Assembly: GCA_002633005.1 (NCBI GenBank)
Contig: NMRA01000282.1
Span: 271,748-333,747 of the forward strand
Source: Phoronis australis
Lineage: Eukaryota > Phoronida > Phoronidae
Reading direction: 5' to 3'
Length of the DNA stretch: 62,000 nucleotides
Position numbers and translations under genes: made by a program. Shown here one piece after another: positions 55,521 through 62,000 of this stretch (the stretch's first letter is position 1; every line of letters starts with the position of its first letter). The notes under the pieces are model-generated. The model was not told the DNA's origin and did no database searches. It saw nothing but the letters and a program-made list of their open reading frames with translations.

Positions 55521-58500
55521 ATGGGAGACATTGAACACTTGCGCCTTGGTTTCTGTTCACTAATCATGCAAGCAAAAGGGTCCCTAATCTCAAACTTTGT
55601 TGCCTGGTTGGATCTTAAAGTGGCCGAGTACAAAGTCTATGGACACATGATTTTGACAGACGGTAAGAGTTTGTTGTCTGTGAGAATATTTTATGATTGG
55701 AGGGGAATGCTGGAACCTCGCATGGAGTCTTTCAAGTTTTAGTTGCTCAATTTGCCAAATGCAACCTTGATATGGTAACGCTTTTCATGTTTTTCAACTA
55801 ACTTGTTGATGATTTTGAACTTTTCGTGCATATTTTGGTATCTGAAGATAACTTCGCTGAGTTTTGGTCAGACAGTTAATTGTGCTATGAAAACGGAGAC
55901 ATGCAATGGTTCAATCTGAATCGGGGGGTACCTCATTTCTTAAAACTGTGCATTAATATTCTCATGAGTTCGTAGGGTTAGAGATGGTTACAAACTCTTC
56001 AAGTTGCAAAGACTTGTGGCATGAAATTTCATTTAACTCTTTCAACTCCAAGTAACTGTCGGCCATTGTGTCCCTGAACCCCAAGTAACTTAGCACACAT
56101 GGGTTGAACTGAGGTGCTTGTTTTCAAAATTCCATAAACAATCCATTTATAATTGAATTTCAAAGTGTAATACACCAAAATGTAGAGAACAGAATGAACT
56201 TTATCTACAAATTCACCAAAATTAAAAAATCCCACTCTCTCACGTGATGCAGGTAAGTAACACCTGAAATGCCGGTGTTTGTTTGCCAATTTGCCAATTC
56301 AATGTATCGTTTAAAGAATAAAAATGATTTATGAGTAACAGTGTCGTCAATATTCTTCAGTAAAATTTCTTAAGATACATTTTCGATCATATTTCACATC
56401 TTCTATTTACATTTGAAGTTCATAAAGTGACTTAAATTAGGCGATCGTTAAGTTCAACGATTCAAATTTGTCCACTTCCGGTTGTGACTCGCGCTTCGTT
56501 TGGGCGTTCAAATTAATTACCCTGACAATTTCACCGAATATTTCATCAATATAGAAATTTTTAAAGTACTCAACTTGCTTATCAGAACCATCGTACACTC
56601 TAGAAGACTCCACATGTTCAGAAAATTTGCGAAGTTGTCGGAGTTCAACGGCGTTTGTTTGACCCAATTGCGAAATTCGCGACCTGTAAAGTTTTCCTCC
56701 GGTTCAAAGCCATGTAATTCAACTTCTTTGTCGTAATAGTCAACAAAATCTGGCCAGATATATAAAAATTCCTTTTTGGGTTATCTTGTATATTAATTAA
56801 GGAAAAAATATACAAATTATTGCCAATTTCGTCATTTGAAAAGTCCACGTCTGAATCGCCGTCAGCCGACATTTTGTTTTCGCGAGTCATCGATCTAAAT
56901 TCTTGGAAAACCCCTTCAATAACTCACGTTACCTCTCAGCAACGAATCAGAAAAGCTGTTAGAAATGAAGGTAAGGCTATATTTAAATTTGTGACGTACA
57001 CAAAAGAATTCCCCTAATCAACCAATCAAATATTCTGTTGCTTGGAAGTTCGGCATATCGTGAGACCGATAAAGCTTGAATGGAGGTAAGTTTCAGAGAC
57101 CGCTTAAGCGGTCTGCGGTGTTGAAAGGGTTAATAGTCGCTTCCAAGTGTTTTTGAACTTTTTTGAGGTTTCGTTTGAATGATTTGCAATCAGAAAAGGT
57201 TTGTATTAAGTCTACAGTTTTTTAGCAAAACATAAAGTATATTTTTCCGATAGTCAGGGTTTGTGAAATAAGCAATGTATGCAGACTTTGTAGTTGACGG
57301 GTGTGCAAATTTAATGGAGTAACCAAGCATCGGCTACTTCCTGTGCTTGAATTTGATGACATGAGGCATGCCAACCTGAGTGTTAACAGAGCTTCAGTTA
57401 CTTTATCTTGTTCGGTTATAAAAGGACTTTACCCCATTTTTTGTGTAACGCTCTGTTGAGCAAGTGCCCCTGGGTCACTTATTTAGGACATCCCTTTAAC
57501 CTCATGTTTGTAACAGCAAGAGATATTCCTTACTGATTGTACTAATGAAGTACTGTATGTACTGTGCTCAGACCGCATTACTGCCTTTCTTGCAAAACCA
57601 ACTATCCGAATTGGGCGCAGCTGAAATTTCCCGCCATGTAATCTCGTGTGAGATAGGTGAGCTCATCAGTTCACTCTTTGCTTTTTTTGCATCGGGTGTT
57701 GAAAAGCTGATGCCTTGACATAGCTGAGTGATTAGGGGTTGCAAGCCCCAGTGTCTTAAGAAAAACTGCCAGCTTTGCAGCATTAGCACACGTGTGTGTG
57801 TAGTGTGATTGTTTACTAATTATTTAGTATTTCACTCATTTCTCACCTGGTTTTTGTTGGTGGGATGCTAAAGCATCATTTTTTTAAGTATTCAGGTCTT
57901 TGCTGTCGTCGGTGAAATTTTAATCGTTGCTGTATGTGAATAAGGAGTCACGTGGGTACCAGAAACCTGAACCCATCAAAATTTTAGCCGTATAAGTCGG
58001 TTTTCATTGCATTTTTTGTTCTTTTCAAATTAGAATTCAGCATGTTGTGGGTTTGTTTTTTAGTCACTGTAATTCATTTCACGGGTTTTTTACGCACTTT
58101 GTTGAATTAGTCTTGGAAACGTTCTTATTATATGCTTGGAATCTGCAATCTACTAAAACTTTGCTACTGAATCTTATTCAAGTTACTAATTTCATTCTTA
58201 AGTCTTAGTTGCATGTATTGAATTTAAATGTTTAATGGTTGTGTATTACTAATTCACCCTCCCGTTCCAGATAACGAAAATGAGGGAACAGGGGCCTGGC
58301 AGTATACATCGCCTTCAGATCCCAGTAATTGGCCGCGCAATTTACCGGACAGCTACGGTGACCAGGCATCGAGTGGTCCGCCACCTCAGATGAGCCGCAG
58401 TTCAATCATGAACTTTCGTGGACGAAAGGCACCGTACGCTCGGCCGCGACCGGCGCGGCCGAAGAGCGTCACAAACTTGTTAAAAAATGCAATCTCCAGG

Positions 58501-59417
58501 GCCAAAAATACTTCTTCCAGTGCACAACTGACCTTACCTTCGTCACAACCCATCGCCGCTAACTCCACATCCATCAACACAACGACAGATCTCTCGCATA
58601 CTGTTACATCCTTAGACTCTTACGTTCAATCCTCCACAGCCCTCGAAACAGTCACAACAGCAAGCACATCCGGCCCGGAATCATCGTCGACACTCGTGAA
58701 ATCGGAACCTGGTTTAGAAATGACAGTTGAGGCAGCAAAATCAGAACATGACCCGGCAATGAATGAACAAGGAATGTGGTTATCAGATCCCGCCTCTGCA
58801 ACACTGATGGACCAAATGCCAGGCACATCTTTCTCTACACCCCCACCGCCCCGCGCGCCGAGGGGAAGGGGTCGTGGAAGGGGGGGATCCATGTCAGCTC
58901 CCCGTATGTCAACAGGTGCTGCTAGTAGTGCGATGGTGTAAGTATTAGTCTTCGTCCTTGTGGTGGTTATTAATATCTGCGCTCTCAGCAACCGTTCGGG
59001 ACGCTTTCATACAATACACTCAACTTGAAATAACTAGGTACCACTCTCATTCGGATTCCCACAATGCAGCTAGGGGTTAATGTCCTCCCTCTGTTAATAA
59101 ACGCGGAAGTGCCTAAAATTTTGAAAAGTAAGTCAGTCTTGAAATTCAGTTTTGTGCCTAAAATTTATTAAAATAACCCTTATTAGCTTGCTTATTTAGA
59201 TCTTAACGCATCATTCATTTGATAGCGCTTATTGTCATCCAGTAGTATGGTTATGCTTGGACCACCGATATCAATATAGTTTTTTTTACTAGTCTGTTAA
59301 TACTAGACTGATTCTGTTATGTTTTTATTTCCAGGGCCAATCCAGCTGCGAAACGCACTCCTAGTCGAGATTCAGTCAACGAGTTATTACAAACACATAC
59401 CATTCAAACAGAGTCAG
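55521..59417 (+). CDS. Host gene candidate, three coding exons, function unknown
   Basis: Exon 2 (55499-55662) has the first ATG at 55521 in a strong context (GAAATGG) and encodes MGDIEHLRLGFCSLIMQAKG, then FVAWLDLKVAEYKVYGHMIL. One base is left over; exon 3 (58271-58937, acceptor CCTCCCGTTCCAG) supplies two, giving Asp. It continues NENEGTGAWQYTSPSDPSNW, an Arg/Pro-rich part (GRKAPYARPRPARPK), Ser/Thr-rich disorder with a SUMO-type VKSEPGLE, and PRGRGRGRGG near the end. Exon 4 (59335-59417) joins in phase with ANPAAKRTPSRDSVNELLQ. The gene continues past 59417 through a GTGGGT donor. All junctions are GT/AG with matching phases and no stops. The long disordered, basic, SUMO-like protein suggests a nuclear or chromatin role, but I do not recognise it. 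Confidence 0.75.
56037..57129 (-). mobile_element. piggyBac deletion derivative in an intron
   Basis: Flanked on both sides by TTAA (56033-56036 and 57130-57133), the piggyBac target. The tips are inverted repeats: CTCTTTCAACTCC on the left, and CCCTTTCAACACC when the right end is read inward. At 1.1 kb it keeps only the start of the transposase gene on the minus strand. It lies between exons 2 and 3 of the host gene, in antisense orientation. Confidence 0.8.
56437..56890 (-). pseudogene. piggyBac transposase, N-terminal part
   Basis: From ATG 56890: MTRENKMSADGDSDVDFSND, the acidic N-terminus common in this family. In a shifted frame WPDFVDYYDKEVELHGFEPE, then EENFTGREFRNWVKQTPLNS. After another shift DGSDKQVEYFKNFYIDEIFG and EIVRVINLNAQTKR, the start of DDE_Tnp_1_7 (usually ..FF..ELL..IV..TN.YA). 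It ends at a stop at 56437, before any catalytic Asp. It is a different subfamily from the two relics at 8-9.4 kb. Confidence 0.7.
57134..58270. other. Intron, no gene seen
   Basis: Intron between the second and third exons of the host gene candidate. The minus-strand ORF at 57568-57789 has no domain. Confidence 0.45.
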
Positions 59418-62000
59418 GTGGGTGCCACTTACATTATTCATTGGCTTCCCAGTCAGCCAGGTGACGTGTTGTTACACCTGATGACGTTCATCCGATAGTT
59501 GGGCATGGCCTTGAAGTCTTATTCTCTCCTAGTAAGGAAATGTGACAGCTATGTCTTCTCGATATTTGGAAATGTTGACCATCCAAGTAACAAAGTTCGC
59601 ACTAGATCAGTACCGATATTTTTGGGGCAATCCGCTGTCTACTGGGCCAAATTGCTAGCAAAAAGACTTGTGGGGGGGGAGTCTCATGGAAACAGGGTAT
59701 CAGTGAAAACTGTCTCAAATGTTTCGAACATGGTTCAGAACGTTCTTACTCGACTGTACAAAGCTTAGTTGCTTCCTATTTGTTTTTGAACAGATTACAA
59801 GATTGTACCGGAAATTTATTTGGTATACCAGGACCTTAGAGCAATCTTTTTTCCCCAGTTTAGAATACGAGATTGGCAAGTATTGCCAATCAAAAAATGT
59901 CTTTAAAATAGAACATTTCCTTGATTATATGAAATGTTTGCGGTCAAAATTTGTTTCAAAGCGGATATAAACCCTTCTTGCGTCACAAAAAATAAATTTC
60001 GATTTTTGCCACTTAGGACATCGGTTTCAATTTGTTGCTTAGTCAAATTGAAGGTGATTTCTGTACTTGGAAAGAGCTGACAGTTGGTTATTGCTTGAGA
60101 CCAGGCTCTACAAGTTGTCTTGTTACTGCCGGTCATTTTATGAGCTGAGCATGGGTCTCGAGAAAAAGTGAGATGTCATTTTTTTGCATAAATTGCTTCT
60201 CATTTGAGTAACAAACAAGTTGAGACTAATTCTATAGTGACATAGGGTTCAAATTAAAAACGCGTTTCTTTGATGAAATGCGTGTTCATAGGCACTTCCA
60301 AGTTTGTGACTAAAACTTAATGTAAGACGATCATCTTTAAACTTAAAATAGCAGAGAAGGCAGATTTTGATTTCCAAGTTCACTTAAAAAACCTACTTTA
60401 ATCGAAGGACAAACAACCTAAAACTGTCAAGAATTATAAGTGTTGCTTTGGGTGTAGATACCGCCGCATCTTGTCCAACTAGAAGCTCTAGATTCCTTTT
60501 TGTCCGACTTCAGAATTATTTCTTCTGATAAGCGAAAAACGATAGGAGACTTGGCAGACTTCTCGGTGCTTTGTCTTTGCGGATCAAATATCATCCTCTT
60601 TCCCCCACATGTAACTATCTCACCTGGGCTGAAAATTTCATATCACTAAATAAATTTAAATTTTCTCAAGTTCCAATGTAAGTTGACATTTGATCATTCA
60701 TGGGTTTACTTCTGCGGGGGTGTTCTCTCAGCAAAGAAAATCACCGATTTCAGAAGCCAGGGGTTTTTTACCCACGGATAATGAGGGTCATGATTGTCAT
60801 TGGAATACAGGTTTGCCACTACATGGTAGCTATACAAGCAATTTCACTTCAATAGCCATTTTTCAATGTGGCGGTGACATAATGAAATCTGCCTTGTCAC
60901 TAGGTGGCAGTAGAGCAGCTGGTGGACAGCGTTATGCGATTTTGTGTTGGATGTAATGCAGTGACATTTGCATTTTTTTGTAATTTTTTGCGACTAGCTT
61001 GCTATCAACTTGCCGCTGTTATGCGTCGGTATAATCTTATCGCCTGAAACTCCTAACATTTCAAAATCTCGGTTGGTAGAAGTCCATCAACTCTGCCCAT
61101 TTTGCACACCAGAATTAGAAATTGGGGCTCTCACAATTATGCGTGTCGGATGTTCCCTATGAAAAAGTACTCGGCTGTTCTTGCTATCGAGGGCTTAACG
61201 TCATTGGTGAGTCATGACACGTCGTCCAACTGACTGGGTTAATTAACTCTGAGTGAGGGACCATCTGATTCCTGCACAGGGCGGAGCAAAGCCCATTGTT
61301 AACAGATTGTCCATGTTATTGTATTTGGAGACTTGTAATCAAATTTTCATTTTCGTGTTTGAAATTGATTTGAAAATCTAAAGAGTACAATTACGGATGT
61401 CTAATTTGTAAACACTGTAACGCGTACTGCTGAATTTTTTGAGGTGGCTAATATTTGAAAAAAGTAAATATCTGAAATGTTAAACCACATGGCATGTGAC
61501 ATTTTTTTTTGAAAGCATTTGGTGCAGGCATGATCCTTCACTCGAGGAAAAATCACCATTCTTTATTTGGCCAAGAACAAGTGATTATGTCTTCCTGTCT
61601 GCTTGTGTTCTGAATTTTAAGTTGTATGGAGTGCTTCTTTGGTGGGTCAAAAATGACCAACTTCAAAGTAATGTCAAACAATAATGAACATTTTATTTCT
61701 GTATCATGGGCCATAGTCCCGTTGTCCAAAAATCATCATTGACACACTTGACACCTATGGACTCTAGTTTGACCACAGTATAACCATAGAAAACGAGAAG
61801 TGTTTACTTGCTTTATTCCACGACTTTGCTTTTGACTCTCATCATTGTGTGAAATTGGATGTCCCAAGGTAATAGTCATATTAATTAAACTGCACTCAGT
61901 ATGCCTTTAAGCAAATGTGATCTGATGGTTTCAGAGGTCAGTTGGCTAGTTGTTAGCCAAGCCTAAAATTTAATTCCTTTGATGTAGTACTCAAATTTAT
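59418..62000. other. Presumed intron of the host gene, no further exon seen
   Basis: AT-rich. Contains one isolated CTCF-like word (TCACTAGGTGGCAG at 60897-60910). No ORF with domain character. The next exon of the host gene is probably beyond the window. Confidence 0.4.

Noticed and set aside
58626-58991. 121-codon minus-strand ORF
   Set aside because: Shadow of the RG-rich and Ser/Thr-rich end of exon 3 on the plus strand.

Overview
The window is eukaryotic and almost certainly from an invertebrate metazoan, probably marine. Coding sequence is broken into short exons with GT/AG borders. The recognisable domains (THAP, BEN, PHD, SWIM, C2H2, piggyBac, Tc1, pogo) are animal nuclear or transposon domains. 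The sequence is AT-rich and packed with old mobile elements. I cannot name the species. There are no rRNA genes, no convincing tRNA genes, no CRISPR array and no bacterial-style operons. Three single N characters (8070, 40688, 54584) mark assembly joins, and two of them sit between duplicated sequence.

Layout. 1-6.77 kb: a direct duplication (offset about 4.24 kb). Each copy holds a Ty3/gypsy integrase tail, a C2H2 ORF and a 0.64 kb LTR mini-element with 103 bp LTRs and a tRNA-Leu primer-binding site; unrecognised exons lie between the copies. 8.0-9.4 kb: two piggyBac relics in tandem. 10.41-17.26 kb: the best find, an end-to-end but decayed DNA transposon of ISL2EU/IS4EU type. It has about 60 bp inverted termini, a rightward SWIM-YqaJ-PHD gene and a leftward THAP-HTH-DDE transposase gene. 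18.7-21.8 kb: a second THAP gene in three phase-consistent exons, followed by an intronless ORF of unknown family. 24.95-40.1 kb: leftward exons, including two interchangeable BEN-domain terminal exons, interrupted by pogo-like and Tc1-like relics. 37.2-38.4 kb: a 450 bp higher-order tandem array whose subunits each carry a CTCF-like motif; it resembles pearl/HINE elements. 40.1-41.3 kb: a 626 bp-offset duplication next to an N.

45-46 kb: a phase-open exon and a frameshifted THAP exon. 47.5-48.3 kb: a palindromic Penelope-like remnant with decayed hammerhead-like motifs in both arms. 48.88-52.30 kb: a transposon with about 265 bp inverted arms and a Cys-rich ORF. A 1.9 kb hAT-like element sits inside one arm, and the other arm preserves the empty site. 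53.1-59.4 kb and beyond: the best candidate for a living host gene, on the plus strand. It has a 5' untranslated first exon and three coding exons in matching phase, and a 1.1 kb piggyBac deletion derivative lies in one intron. An exon homologous to its first coding exon lies on the opposite strand at 48.5 kb.

How the parts relate: apart from the 53-59 kb gene and the BEN exons, most coding sequence here is transposase or transposon accessory protein in various states of decay. The ISL2EU-like element is the clearest case of two genes working as a unit: a transposase that would recognise the termini through its THAP domain, and a partner nuclease with a chromatin-reader-like PHD finger.
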